From: Candidatus Binatia bacterium
GTDB lineage: Bacteria; Desulfobacterota; Binatia; UBA12015
Assembly (NCBI GenBank): GCA_019749875.1
Contig: JAIEPK010000415.1
Coordinates: 1 to 47,316 of the forward strand
Direction of reading: 5' to 3'
DNA length: 47,316 nucleotides
Positions 32,429 through 42,065 of this stretch are shown piece after piece. The notes beneath the pieces were generated by a model. It ran no database searches, had not been told where the DNA came from, and saw nothing but the letters and a program-made list of their open reading frames with translations. Made by a program: the position numbers and the translations under genes. Each line of letters begins with the position of its first letter. Positions within the stretch are counted from its first letter, which is position 1.

Positions 32429-33604
32429 GTGAGCGCGGCTCGATCGCTGCGCATCGCGGTCGTGGGACCCCTCCATCCGTTCCGCGGCGGCATCGCCCTG
32501 CACGGCGCGGAGATGGCAGCTGCCGCGGACCGAGCGGGGCACGATGTGCGGGTCCTCTCCTACGCGCGACTCTACCCGGGGTTTCTCTTTCCCGGCCGCA
32601 CGCAGCTCGACCCGGATTCGGCGCCCGCCGCCGTGCGATCCATCGAGCAGCGCGCCCTGCTGGACTCGTGTACGCCGTGGCGTTGGCCGCGCGCGGCCCG
32701 CTGGCTGACGGCTTGGAGGCCCGACGTCGTGGTGCTGCAACGCTGGCATCCGTTCTTCGCGCCGGCGCTCGCGACCGTCGCGCGCGCGCTCCGAAGACGC
32801 GGGGCCCTGATCGTGTGGATGGTGCACAACGCGCTGCCGCACGAGGGGAGCCGATGGCTCTGGCGACCGCTCGCACGGCTGGGATACGCCGCCGGCGATG
32901 TATGCTTGACGCATGCGCAGAGCGAGCTGCACGAGCTGCGCGCGCTCGGCATCCCGTCGCACGTGCGCCACGTGCCACACCCGGCACCGGCCGCGACGAC
33001 GACTGCACGTGCCGCGGTCGACGAGTCGCGCGCGGCGCTCGGCATCGCGGAGGGCGAGGCGCTGTTCGTCTTCGTCGGCTACGTGCGCGAGTACAAGGGC
33101 GTCGACGTCCTGCTCGATGCGCTCGTCCGTCTCGACGCCGAGGGGCCGTCGTGGCGCGCCATCATCGCCGGTGAGTGGTACGTCGATCGTACGGCCGCGG
33201 ATCGATTGGTTTCCCAGCCGCCGCTCGCAGGGCGAGTGCGCATCGACGACCGCTATCTGCCCGGCGAAGACGTCGCGCGCGTTCTTGCCGCGGCGACGGT
33301 CGTGGTGCTGCCCTATCGTTCCGGTACCCAGTCCGGGGTCGTGCCGCTCGCATACGCCCACGGACGCGGCGTGATCACCACGCGTGTCGGCGGGCTCGCG
33401 GAGGCCGTTCGCGAGGGCGAGACGGGGCTGCTGGTGCCGCCCGGCGATCCGGTGGCGCTGGCGGACGCGCTCGAGCGGGTGCGGCGCGGATTCCGCTTCT
33501 CGCCGGCGGCGATCGATGCGATGCGGGACCGTGCCCGTTGGAGCGCATTCGTGGACGTTCTGGAGGAGCTCGCGGACGAGCATTCACGATCCAGCCGCCC
33601 TTGA
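32429..33604 (+). CDS. Glycosyltransferase family 4 (GT-B)
   Basis: RIAVVGPLHPFRGGIALHGAEMAAAA, FVGYVREYKGVDVLLDAL, VLPYRSGTQSGVVPLAYAHGRGVITTRVGGLAEAV; start GTG 32429 is the best candidate. Confidence 0.85.
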   Translation: MSAARSLRIAVVGPLHPFRGGIALHGAEMAAAADRAGHDVRVLSYARLYPGFLFPGRTQLDPDSAPAAVRSIEQRALLDSCTPWRWPRAARWLTAWRPDVVVLQRWHPFFAPALATVARALRRRGALIVWMVHNALPHEGSRWLWRPLARLGYAAGDVCLTHAQSELHELRALGIPSHVRHVPHPAPAATTTARAAVDESRAALGIAEGEALFVFVGYVREYKGVDVLLDALVRLDAEGPSWRAIIAGEWYVDRTAADRLVSQPPLAGRVRIDDRYLPGEDVARVLAAATVVVLPYRSGTQSGVVPLAYAHGRGVITTRVGGLAEAVREGETGLLVPPGDPVALADALERVRRGFRFSPAAIDAMRDRARWSAFVDVLEELADEHSRSSRP

Positions 33605-33834
33605 ACGGTGCGTCGGCGTATCGGCGCCGCGAGCGGAACGAGCGCGGCCCCGCACACGGCGAGCCGAGGTGGCCCGCGGCGCCGACGACGTTGTCATCGC
33701 GAGCGGCGCGGGCGCGCTCGCCGCGGGCAGGCCGCGCCGACCCAGGTCTCATGCGGTGAGCCCGATTGCCGACCGAATGCTCGGCGCCGGCTTTGCATTG
33801 GCCGCGGCAGCGTCGTCCGCTACAAGCCTCGGCC

Positions 33835-36066
33835 GTGCGGATCGCCGTCGTCGTGCACGGGTACCCGCCCGTCGAGTGCGCCGGCGTGGAGCTGGTCGCA
33901 AAGGAGCAGGCGGAAGCGCTCGCGGCGCGCGGTCACGCGGTCGCCGTCTTCGCGCGTACGCTCGATCCGTCGCGCGCGGACGGTGACACGGCGGACGAGC
34001 TCGTCGACGGGATTCGCGTGCGCCGCGTGGTGGCGAACCACGGCCCGCGCGACTCCTTTCTCGACTACGAGGACACGCTGCGCTTCGACGAAGCGTTCCG
34101 CATCTTCCTCGCCGAGCATCGTCCGGACGTGGTGCACGTGCAGCACACGATCCTGCTGTCGCCGAACCTGCTGCGCGTCGCGCGCGAGGCCGGTGCCGCG
34201 ACGGTGCTCGCGCTGCACGACGCGTATTACCTCTGCCATCGCATCTTTCTTCTCGACCGCGACGGTCGCCGCTGCGCCGGCCCCGAGCTCGGTGCACGAT
34301 GTGAGCGATGCCTGTCGGACGTCGCTCGACCCGGAGAGCCGCGCGCGCGCTTCGACTTCATGGCGCGTGCGCTCGACGTGCCGCACGTGCTCGTGGCGCC
34401 GTCGCATGCGCTCGCGGCGCGCTACGCCGAGTCGCTGCCGTTCCTCGCCGGTCGCATCACCGTGGTGGAGCCCGGCATCGAGCCCGTGCGCACCGACGAG
34501 GCGGCTCGTCGTCGGCGTGCGGTGCGGACCGCGGCCGATCCGCTGCGACTGCTCTTCATCGGGACCTGGCTGCCCCACAAGGGGCTCGACCTGCTGATCG
34601 ACGCGGTCTGCGCGCTCGATCCGGCGCGCTACGAGCTGAGCATTCGGGGCGGTGGTGTGGCCGGCCGGGAGGACTACGTCCGCGATCTCCAGGCACGCAC
34701 CGCGGGCCGGCCGGTGCGCTGGGACGGCGCGTTCGCGGCCGACGAGCTGCCCGCGATTCTCGATGCGGCGGATGCGCTGGTCCTTCCTTCGCGCTGCGAC
34801 GAGTCGTACTCGCGAGTCGTCCGCGAGGCGCGCAGTGCCGGCTTGGCGGTGATCGCGCCGGCCGTGGGCGGCCCGTCGGAAGCGCTCACGCACGAGCGCG
34901 ACGCGCTGCTGGTGGCACCCGACGACGCGCAGCAGCTGCGCGCCGCACTCGAGCGACTGGTGTCCGACGTCGCGCTGGGCGCACGTCTCGCGGCAGCGCC
35001 GGCCGTATTCCCCGACGTGGCGACCGGCGTCGCGCGTCTCGAAGGCGTGTTCGACGACGCCCGTCGCCGGGCGAGCCGCGCCGAGGAGCTGCCGTCGGTG
35101 ACGGTCGCCTACGTCACCAAGAACGGCGCGCCCTGGCTCGAGGCGTCCCTCCAGGCGGTACGTGCGCAGCGCGGCCCGTTCAGGTTGGTGGAGATCCTGG
35201 CGATCGATTCAGGGTCGACCGACGGCACGCTCGAGATCCTCGCTCGAAACGGTGTGCGGATCCGCAGGATCGCACCACACGAGTTCGGTCACGGCCGCAC
35301 GCGGAACCTCGCCGTGCGCGAGGCGGCGGGTGACGTGATCGCCTTCCTGACCCAGGACGCGACGCCGGCCGACGACGGCTGGCTCACGGGACTGGTCGCG
35401 GCGTTGCGGCACGACCCGCTTCTCGCCGGCGTCTGGAGTCGCCACGCCCCGCGGCCGGACTGTCATCCCATGGAGTGGCGCATGCTGGCCGAGTTCCCGC
35501 TCTTTCGTGGCCACGATGCGCACGCGCCGCCAGTCGTCTCGGCGGCGCGCGGCAACCCGGAATACGCGTCGAATCCGGAACGCTTCTACTGGTTCTCGAA
35601 CAATGCCGCGGCATTCCGTCGCGACGTTCTGCTGCGCTGGCCTCTTCCCGAGGTCGACTTCGCGGAGGATCAGGCGTGGGCCCGGCGCGTGCTCGAGGCA
35701 GGCTTTCGGACCGCCCTGGTCCCGTCCTCTCTCATCTTGCACTCGCACGCGTACTCCGCCTGGAGCAACCTGCAGCGCAACTTCGATCACGCCCGCGCGA
35801 TGCACGACGATCTCGGCCAGTCGGACGACTTGACGCTCGGCGACGCACTGCGCGCGGCCTGGCGCGAAAGCCGTCGCGACGTCGCGTTCTGGGCCGACTT
35901 CCGGCGGCGAACACGCGCAAGGGTCGCCGTGCGCTGGGGACTGCGCGCGCTCGCCTATCATCTCGGCGCCTTCGGCGGCCGCTGGCTGGGCGCGCACGCG
36001 CGTCATCTGCCCGCGGGGCTCTCCGGTCGTCTGTCGCAGCACGAGCGCGTCCGTGCCGGCGGGTGA
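33835..36066 (+). CDS. Fused glycosyltransferase: N-terminal GT4 + C-terminal GT2
   Basis: RIAVVVHGYPPVECAGVELVAKEQAEALAARGH ... GTWLPHKGLDLLIDAV ... ALVLPSRCDESYSRVVREARSAG (GT4), then VTVAYVTKNGAPWLEASLQAVRAQ...AIDSGSTDGTLEIL (GT2). Confidence 0.87.
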   Translation: MRIAVVVHGYPPVECAGVELVAKEQAEALAARGHAVAVFARTLDPSRADGDTADELVDGIRVRRVVANHGPRDSFLDYEDTLRFDEAFRIFLAEHRPDVVHVQHTILLSPNLLRVAREAGAATVLALHDAYYLCHRIFLLDRDGRRCAGPELGARCERCLSDVARPGEPRARFDFMARALDVPHVLVAPSHALAARYAESLPFLAGRITVVEPGIEPVRTDEAARRRRAVRTAADPLRLLFIGTWLPHKGLDLLIDAVCALDPARYELSIRGGGVAGREDYVRDLQARTAGRPVRWDGAFAADELPAILDAADALVLPSRCDESYSRVVREARSAGLAVIAPAVGGPSEALTHERDALLVAPDDAQQLRAALERLVSDVALGARLAAAPAVFPDVATGVARLEGVFDDARRRASRAEELPSVTVAYVTKNGAPWLEASLQAVRAQRGPFRLVEILAIDSGSTDGTLEILARNGVRIRRIAPHEFGHGRTRNLAVREAAGDVIAFLTQDATPADDGWLTGLVAALRHDPLLAGVWSRHAPRPDCHPMEWRMLAEFPLFRGHDAHAPPVVSAARGNPEYASNPERFYWFSNNAAAFRRDVLLRWPLPEVDFAEDQAWARRVLEAGFRTALVPSSLILHSHAYSAWSNLQRNFDHARAMHDDLGQSDDLTLGDALRAAWRESRRDVAFWADFRRRTRARVAVRWGLRALAYHLGAFGGRWLGAHARHLPAGLSGRLSQHERVRAGG

Positions 36067-38194
36067 CGCCTTGCACGCCGTTCGCGCGACGATCATCGTG
36101 CCGAGCTTCAACCACGCCGCCTGGGTGGAGGAGGCCGTCGCGAGCGCGCTCGCGCAGACCGAGCGCGACGTCGAGGTCGTGGTCATCGACGATGGATCGA
36201 CCGACGACAGCCTCGTGCGGCTCGCGCGGCTCGACGACGATCGCCTCGACGTCGTGTCGCAACCGAATGCGGGCTTGTCGACCACGCTCGATCGCGGACT
36301 CGCTCGGGCGCGCGGCCGCTGGGTCAAGTTCCTGCCGTCGGACGACGCCCTGCACCCGGAGTGCATCGCGCGCCAGCTCGCCGCGGCGGACGCAGCACCG
36401 GGAGCGCGGCTCGTGTTCGCGCTCCCGACGGTGGTCGATGCGGCCGGCGCGCCTCTCTCCGACCCCGCCCCGCAGGCGTGGTTCGACCACACGCCCGAGG
36501 GCCGTGATGCCATCTTGCGCGATCTCCTCGAGCGAAACTTCCTGTGCGCACCGGCCGTGCTGTTCGATCGCGACCTCGCGCGTCTCGTCGGCGGCTTCGA
36601 TCCGGGGCTGCGTATCGCGCAGGATTACGACCTGTGGCTCAAGATGCTGCCGTGGGCGCCGGCGACGTTCGTGCGGGAACGTCTGGTCCGCGTCCGCTGG
36701 CACGGGGCGAATCAGAGCGGCGTCGTGACGGCGGCCAGCGAGGGCGAGCGGGCTCGCGTGGTACGACGCAGCCTGGACGGCTTCGGTCTCGAACGCTGGG
36801 TCGATCTGTTCCGCGCGCGTGACGACGATGGCGCGTCCTCCGCCAGCGCGGCGCTCGCGGACGCGTTGACGCGCTCGGGTCTCCACGAGCTCGCGCCGCT
36901 GGCGGCGCGTTTGCGCGCGCTGCGCGACGACGCGCATCAAGGCGAGGGAATCCGCCGGCTCGCGGGGCGCATCGGTCGGCTGCTGCGTCCCGCCGTGCCG
37001 CTCTCGCCCGGCGCGACGCCGCCGGTCATCGAGACGTCGCCGCGCGTCGAGCGCTGGATCGTCGTCGCGGCACGCGCGACGACGGCGTCGCGAGCGGGTG
37101 CGCTCGCGACGGTGCTCGCCCACGACGGGGTGAGCGTGACGCTCGCCGGATCGACTCCGATCGCGACCGTGCCGGGCGTGACGCTCGCTTCGTGTGACCT
37201 CGCAACCCTGCGTACGCTGCTCGGAACGCGCGACGAGCGGGTCCGGCTCGTGGTGCAGGAGCCCGATGCGGCGGTCATCGCGTTCGCGCGCGAGGCGCGC
37301 CTCGCCGGCGTGCGCGTCATCTACGACAAGGCGCCCGGTGTCGCGGCGTTCGCGCGAGCCGGAATCGACAGCGAGCGCGCGCTGATCGACGCCGCCGACG
37401 ATCTGGTCGGGGATCGCCGCGACACCGTCAAGCAGCTCGCGACCGCTCGACGTCTCGTTCACCTGCTGCCCGAGCCGACCGGGGTGGAGGGCGCAGCGGA
37501 GCGATCGCGCGCGCTGCGCGCGATCGCGGCCCGGCCGACCGTCGCGGTCGTGGTGTCGTGCTCGCGTGTGCACGAGCCGAGCGAGGTGGAGGCGTGTCTC
37601 GCAGGACTCGAGAGCGCACGCGACGAGCTGCCGTATCGCATCGTCGTGGTGGACGACGGTGTGCGCGACGACGTTCTCGACGTGCTCGTGGCACGCGACG
37701 ATGCCGGTGCGATCCAGCTGCTGCGGAACGCGTTGCGTGGCCGCGTGTCGGGACGGAACCTCGCGCTCCGGGCCACCGCGAGCGAGCTCGTCGTACTGCT
37801 CGACGCGGATCGCCGCGTCGCGGGTCCGGGCTGGCTCGAACCTCCGGTCGCGGCGCTGCTCGAGGAGACGCGTCTGGGCGCGGTGGTCGAGCGTGGACGC
37901 GACGGCGGCACCGGCTGGGCGTGGCTCGCGCCGCGTCGGCTGCTGCAGCACCTGAGCGGGTTCGACGAAGCGTACGATCCCCAAGGTCTGGAGGACCTCG
38001 ACCTGCAGCACCGGCTCCGGTCGGCCGGTTACCGCGTTGCGCACTGGCAAGAGCTCGCCGTCGCACCGATCCCCACCCGAGGACGGAGCGTCGTCGATCC
38101 GACCGCACTGCAGCGGGCGAGCCGACGCTTCGTGCGACGCTTCCCCGACGTGCCGCTGCCTCGCGACTGGTCACGGTTCGCCGAACAGGTTTGA
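36053..38194 (+). CDS. Large glycosyltransferase: N-terminal GT2 + middle GT-B-like segment + C-terminal GT2
   Basis: TIIVPSFNHAAWVEEAVASALAQTERDVEVVVIDDGSTDDS at N-terminus; second GT-A start VAVVVSCSRVHEPSEVEACLAGLESA...IVVVDDGVRDD...LVVLLDADRRV at C-terminus; 14-nt overlap with preceding gene. Confidence 0.8.
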   Translation: MPAGDALHAVRATIIVPSFNHAAWVEEAVASALAQTERDVEVVVIDDGSTDDSLVRLARLDDDRLDVVSQPNAGLSTTLDRGLARARGRWVKFLPSDDALHPECIARQLAAADAAPGARLVFALPTVVDAAGAPLSDPAPQAWFDHTPEGRDAILRDLLERNFLCAPAVLFDRDLARLVGGFDPGLRIAQDYDLWLKMLPWAPATFVRERLVRVRWHGANQSGVVTAASEGERARVVRRSLDGFGLERWVDLFRARDDDGASSASAALADALTRSGLHELAPLAARLRALRDDAHQGEGIRRLAGRIGRLLRPAVPLSPGATPPVIETSPRVERWIVVAARATTASRAGALATVLAHDGVSVTLAGSTPIATVPGVTLASCDLATLRTLLGTRDERVRLVVQEPDAAVIAFAREARLAGVRVIYDKAPGVAAFARAGIDSERALIDAADDLVGDRRDTVKQLATARRLVHLLPEPTGVEGAAERSRALRAIAARPTVAVVVSCSRVHEPSEVEACLAGLESARDELPYRIVVVDDGVRDDVLDVLVARDDAGAIQLLRNALRGRVSGRNLALRATASELVVLLDADRRVAGPGWLEPPVAALLEETRLGAVVERGRDGGTGWAWLAPRRLLQHLSGFDEAYDPQGLEDLDLQHRLRSAGYRVAHWQELAVAPIPTRGRSVVDPTALQRASRRFVRRFPDVPLPRDWSRFAEQV

Positions 38195-38353
38195 TTTTCT
38201 CCGAATTTCCTGGCGGATATACCGTCCATGGAGCCAGGCCGGCCCGTGGTCGGCGCTCCGCCCGGCTGAAGGCCCGCGCTCGCGACGAGCAGGCGCGGAA
38301 CGACGGTGCGGGGCGTTGCGCCGGATGTCCATTTCCGGCGGGCAGAGCACAGC

Positions 38354-39580
38354 ATGGCGCAGTTCCAGTACCGGGCCACCGACGCCGAGGGAAAGATCCT
38401 CGAGGGCGTCATCGACGCCGCCGAGCGCAGCATTGCCGTCGCGCGTCTGCAGGACCGCGGCCTGATCCCGCTGAAGGTCGCCGAGCCGACCGCGCAGAAG
38501 AGTGGGCTCGCCAGCATCTCGCTGCCGTCGTTCAGCTTCAAGCGCGGCGTGCGCGCGCGCGACCTGCTGATCTTCACGCACGAGATGAGCACGCTGCTCG
38601 CGGCCGGTATGCCGCTCGATCGCAGCCTCTCGATCCTGACCGACCTCTCCGAGCGTCCGGAGATGAAGGCGATCGTCGCCGACGTCCTGCAATCGGTGCA
38701 GCGCGGCAAGTCGCTCGCCGAAGCGCTCGCGCAGCACCCGAAGGTCTTCCCCCCGATCTACATCAACATGGTGAAGGCCGGTGAGATCGGCGGTGTGCTC
38801 GACCACGTTCTGGGCCGTCTCACCGACTACCTCGAGCGCGCCAACGAGCTGCGCGACGAGGTGCGCTCGGCAATGGTCTATCCGCTCATCCTGCTGTTCA
38901 CGGCATTCGTGTCGGTGACCGTGCTGCTGACGTACGTGCTGCCGAAGTTCGGTGCGATCTTCGCACAGGCCGGGCATGCGTTGCCCTTCACCGCACGCAT
39001 GCTGCTCGGAATCTCGGACGCGATGCGCTCGTACTGGTGGGCGGGCCTGGTGGTCGCCGCCGCCGTCGGCTTCGCCGTGATGCACTTCCTGCGTACCCCC
39101 ACCGGACGCCTGCAGTGGGATCAGATCAAGCTGCGTCTCGTGCTGATCGGCGATCTCACGCGGAAGGTGGCGGTCGCGCGCTTCGCGCGTACTCTCGGTA
39201 CGCTGCTCAAGAGCGGCGTCCCGATGCTGCAGGCGCTCGAGATCGTTCGCGAAGTCGCGGGCAATCTCGTCCTGGCCCAGGCAATCGACGAGGTGAAGGT
39301 CGGTGTCCGGGGCGGCTCGGGGGTCGCGCAGCCGCTCAACCACACCGGCGTGTTCCCGCCGCTCGCGCTGCAGATGATCAGCGTCGGCGAGGAGACCGGC
39401 AAGCTCGACGAGATGCTGATCCAGGTCGCCGATTACTTCGACAAGGAAGTCCGCCAGTCGGTGAAGCGGCTCACGTCGCTCCTCGAGCCCGCGCTGCTGC
39501 TGGTGGGCGGCGTCGTCGTCGCGTTCGTCGTGCTGTCGATGTTCTCGGCGATCTTCAGCATCAACAACATGCCGCTCTGA
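38354..39580 (+). CDS. gspF: Type II secretion system inner membrane protein GspF
   Basis: MAQFQYRATDAEGKILEGVIDA, FTHEMSTLLAAGMPLDRSLSIL, two GspF domains with three TM segments. Confidence 0.94.
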   Translation: MAQFQYRATDAEGKILEGVIDAAERSIAVARLQDRGLIPLKVAEPTAQKSGLASISLPSFSFKRGVRARDLLIFTHEMSTLLAAGMPLDRSLSILTDLSERPEMKAIVADVLQSVQRGKSLAEALAQHPKVFPPIYINMVKAGEIGGVLDHVLGRLTDYLERANELRDEVRSAMVYPLILLFTAFVSVTVLLTYVLPKFGAIFAQAGHALPFTARMLLGISDAMRSYWWAGLVVAAAVGFAVMHFLRTPTGRLQWDQIKLRLVLIGDLTRKVAVARFARTLGTLLKSGVPMLQALEIVREVAGNLVLAQAIDEVKVGVRGGSGVAQPLNHTGVFPPLALQMISVGEETGKLDEMLIQVADYFDKEVRQSVKRLTSLLEPALLLVGGVVVAFVVLSMFSAIFSINNMPL

Positions 39581-39607
39581 TCGCCCACCGGAAGGAGGCT
39601 CGAGCTC

Positions 39608-40147
39608 GTGATTCGACAGACCATCATCGCACGGTGTCGCCCGTGTCTCGGAATTCTGGCCGCGCGTCGTCGCACCGACCGCCGCATCGGGACGACGGGC
39701 GAGCCCGCAACGCTTCGTCCTCGGCGAAGCCGTTTCGTCGAGCAGGCCGGCTTCACGCTCATCGAGCTCCTCGTCGTGCTCGTGATCATCGGCTTGCTCG
39801 CGACGCTGGTGGCGCCGAACTTCATCGGTCAGAGCGAGAAGGCGAAGCCGAAGGCGGCGCGCGTGCAGCTCGAGAACCTGCGCAACGCGCTCGACATGTT
39901 CCAGCTCGACGTCGGGCGCTATCCGACCACGGAGGAAGGACTCGAAGCGCTGCGCGTCCGCCCCAACTCGGCGGCGCGCTGGGCCGGTCCCTATCTCCGT
40001 GACGAGATCCCCGTCGATCCGTGGAGCCGGCCGTACGTGTACCGCAGCCCCGGCGAGGGCGGCGGCAACTACGACATCGGCAGCTACGGTGCCGACGGCC
40101 GCGCCGGCGGCGACCAGCTCAACGCGGACATCGTCATCTCCGGCTAG
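39608..40147 (+). CDS. gspG: Type II secretion major pseudopilin GspG
   Basis: Prepilin motif EQAG|FTLIELLVVLVIIGLLATLVAPNFIGQSEKAKPKAA; GRYPTTEEGLEAL, DPWSRPYVYRSPGEGGGNYDIGSYGADG. Confidence 0.94.
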   Translation: MIRQTIIARCRPCLGILAARRRTDRRIGTTGEPATLRPRRSRFVEQAGFTLIELLVVLVIIGLLATLVAPNFIGQSEKAKPKAARVQLENLRNALDMFQLDVGRYPTTEEGLEALRVRPNSAARWAGPYLRDEIPVDPWSRPYVYRSPGEGGGNYDIGSYGADGRAGGDQLNADIVISG

Positions 40148-40280
40148 GCGCGTGCGCCGAGACTCGGACATCCGCGCGCGCGGCGTGCGGCCGAGCGGAG
40201 CGAGCATGGAGACGGCGGCTCCGCGCGGCTCTGCTGCGTGGAGCCGCCGGGCAGGTTCCCCGTCGTCGAGCGACGCGAGC

Positions 40281-40769
40281 ATGGGGCGCTCTGGGGCGTG
40301 TGCCTCGTCGTCGGACCGTCAGGCCGGGTTCACGTTCCTCGAGATCATGATCGTGATCGGCATCATCGCGGTCGCGGCGACGCTGGTCGCACCGGCGATC
40401 GATTCCGGCATGCGCGCGCGCGAGGTGCGCAGCGCGGTGCGCAACGTCGCGGCCACGCTGAAGACCATGCAGAGCGACGCGGTCATCAGTGGGCGCGTGC
40501 AGCACCTCGTCATCGATCCACAGGAAAACCAGCTGCGCGTCGAGGACCGCGATGCGTCGTTCACGCTCGGACCGTCGACGCAGATGACCCGGGTGCGCGG
40601 CGGCGAGATCACGCCGACGGGAATGGTGCGCGTCAACTTTTACCCGAACGGCAGCACCAGCGGCGTGGACGTCGTGATCGACGATCGCGAGACGCCGGCG
40701 GACACGGGTTTTCTGGTGACGCTCGATCCGCTGATCGGCGTGGTGACGATCCAGGACGAGCCGCGGTGA
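40281..40769 (+). CDS. gspH: Type II secretion pseudopilin GspH
   Basis: DRQAG|FTFLEIMIVIGIIAVAATLVAP; in-frame ATG 40281 gives a 16-aa leader (earlier starts possible). Confidence 0.8.
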   Translation: MGRSGACASSSDRQAGFTFLEIMIVIGIIAVAATLVAPAIDSGMRAREVRSAVRNVAATLKTMQSDAVISGRVQHLVIDPQENQLRVEDRDASFTLGPSTQMTRVRGGEITPTGMVRVNFYPNGSTSGVDVVIDDRETPADTGFLVTLDPLIGVVTIQDEPR

Positions 40770-41173
40770 CGCCTCGGCGGAGCTCGCAAGGCGGCTTCAC
40801 GCTGATCGAGATCGCGATCGGCATGGCGGTGCTCGGCCTGTGCGTCGTGTCGGCGCTCCAGGTCTTCGGCGGCTCGATGCGGCTCGCGCGCAATGCCTCG
40901 CGCATGACCGAGGCCGTCGTTCACGCGAAGGCCTTGATGGACTCCGTTCTCTGGGCTCCGGAGCTGACCCCCGCGACGACGCACGGCACCATCGGCAACG
41001 GCTTTCGCTGGCAGCGGACGATTCGCGACGCCGGCGTCGAGGACGGCGCCGCGGAAGAGCAGACCGACCTTCGCCTCGCCGTCATCTCCGTCACGGTCGA
41101 ATGGGACGAGCCCAACGGCGTCAAGGCATACACGATCGGCACCCTGCGGGTCGTACCGAACAATGGCGAGTGA
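40766..41173 (+). CDS. gspI: Type II secretion pseudopilin GspI
   Basis: RRSSQGG|FTLIEIAIGMAVLGLCVVSALQVF, AKALMDSVL, VTVEWDEP; GTG overlaps previous stop. Confidence 0.85.
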   Translation: MTPRRSSQGGFTLIEIAIGMAVLGLCVVSALQVFGGSMRLARNASRMTEAVVHAKALMDSVLWAPELTPATTHGTIGNGFRWQRTIRDAGVEDGAAEEQTDLRLAVISVTVEWDEPNGVKAYTIGTLRVVPNNGE

Positions 41174-41324
41174 GCGAACAGCACGACCGTGCGCACGCGC
41201 AGCGCGCGACGGTACCTCGGCGCGCGCAGACGCAGTGCTCGCGCCGGCGACGTCGGTCGTCGGCGCCGGTTCGCGCCGGTCGACGTGGTGCGACGCCGGC
41301 GCGCCGCGTGGTGCGTCACGTCGA

Positions 41325-42065
41325 GTGCCGCTGCCGGCGTCGTCGAGCGGCTTCACGCTGCTCGAGCTGATGATCTCCTTGACGCTGCTCGGGGTGATGC
41401 TCGCCATGGTGTACAGCGTCTTCGCGACCGCGCTCGCGGCGGTGCCGCGCGGTGAGGACGTGGCGGCGCGGTCGGCGCGCATGCGGGCCGCGACCTCGCT
41501 GCTGGCGCGCCAGGTACGCTCGATCATCTCGTTCCCCGTCGAGGGCGAGGAGGAGTCGACGCCCTGCTACTTCTGGGGCAATCGCTACGCGTTCGAGTTC
41601 GTCACGGCGACGCCGCAGCACAACGGCGGCGAGGGCCTGGCGAAGGTGACGTACAGCACCGACGGAACCAGCTTCTCGATGCGCGAGGAGGTCGTGTTCT
41701 CGGCCGCCGCGATCACCGGGGAGGCGGCGGCCGCACCGGTGTCCGCGGTGACGCTGCTCGACGGCCTGAAGAGCGTCCGCTTCCAGTACCTGCGTCTCGA
41801 CGGCACCGACAGCGAGTGGCGCGACGAGTGGGATCCCTACGAGGAGCAGACGCTGCCGGGGGCAATCCGGGTGACGCTCGACGGCTTGGGAGTCGGTGAC
41901 TCCTACTGGATCCAGGAGATCCCCGTCATGCTCGTCTCGTACGGCCTCGGCTCGTACGACTGCGAGGGCGGCTTCGGTCAGCGCGAGGGCGGCAGCCACA
42001 ACGCCATCAAGGACGGCGGCGGCCCCGACGACGGCGGCCCCGATGATGGCGGGCCCGACGACTGA
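41325..42065 (+). CDS. gspJ: Type II secretion pseudopilin GspJ
   Basis: PASSSG|FTLLELMISLTLLGVMLAMVYSVF; long pseudopilin; ORF opens at 41163, GTG 41325 gives a normal short leader. Confidence 0.83.
   Translation: MPLPASSSGFTLLELMISLTLLGVMLAMVYSVFATALAAVPRGEDVAARSARMRAATSLLARQVRSIISFPVEGEEESTPCYFWGNRYAFEFVTATPQHNGGEGLAKVTYSTDGTSFSMREEVVFSAAAITGEAAAAPVSAVTLLDGLKSVRFQYLRLDGTDSEWRDEWDPYEEQTLPGAIRVTLDGLGVGDSYWIQEIPVMLVSYGLGSYDCEGGFGQREGGSHNAIKDGGGPDDGGPDDGGPDD

Noticed and set aside
33605-33834. Gap between two glycosyltransferase genes examined for a missed small gene
   Set aside because: ORFs here are short, Arg/Ala-rich and without a domain signal.
16739-38353. Considered the gspE-gspF intervening block as a mobile genomic island
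   Set aside because: No transposase, integrase, tRNA or direct-repeat boundaries were seen; retained only as a split-locus observation.
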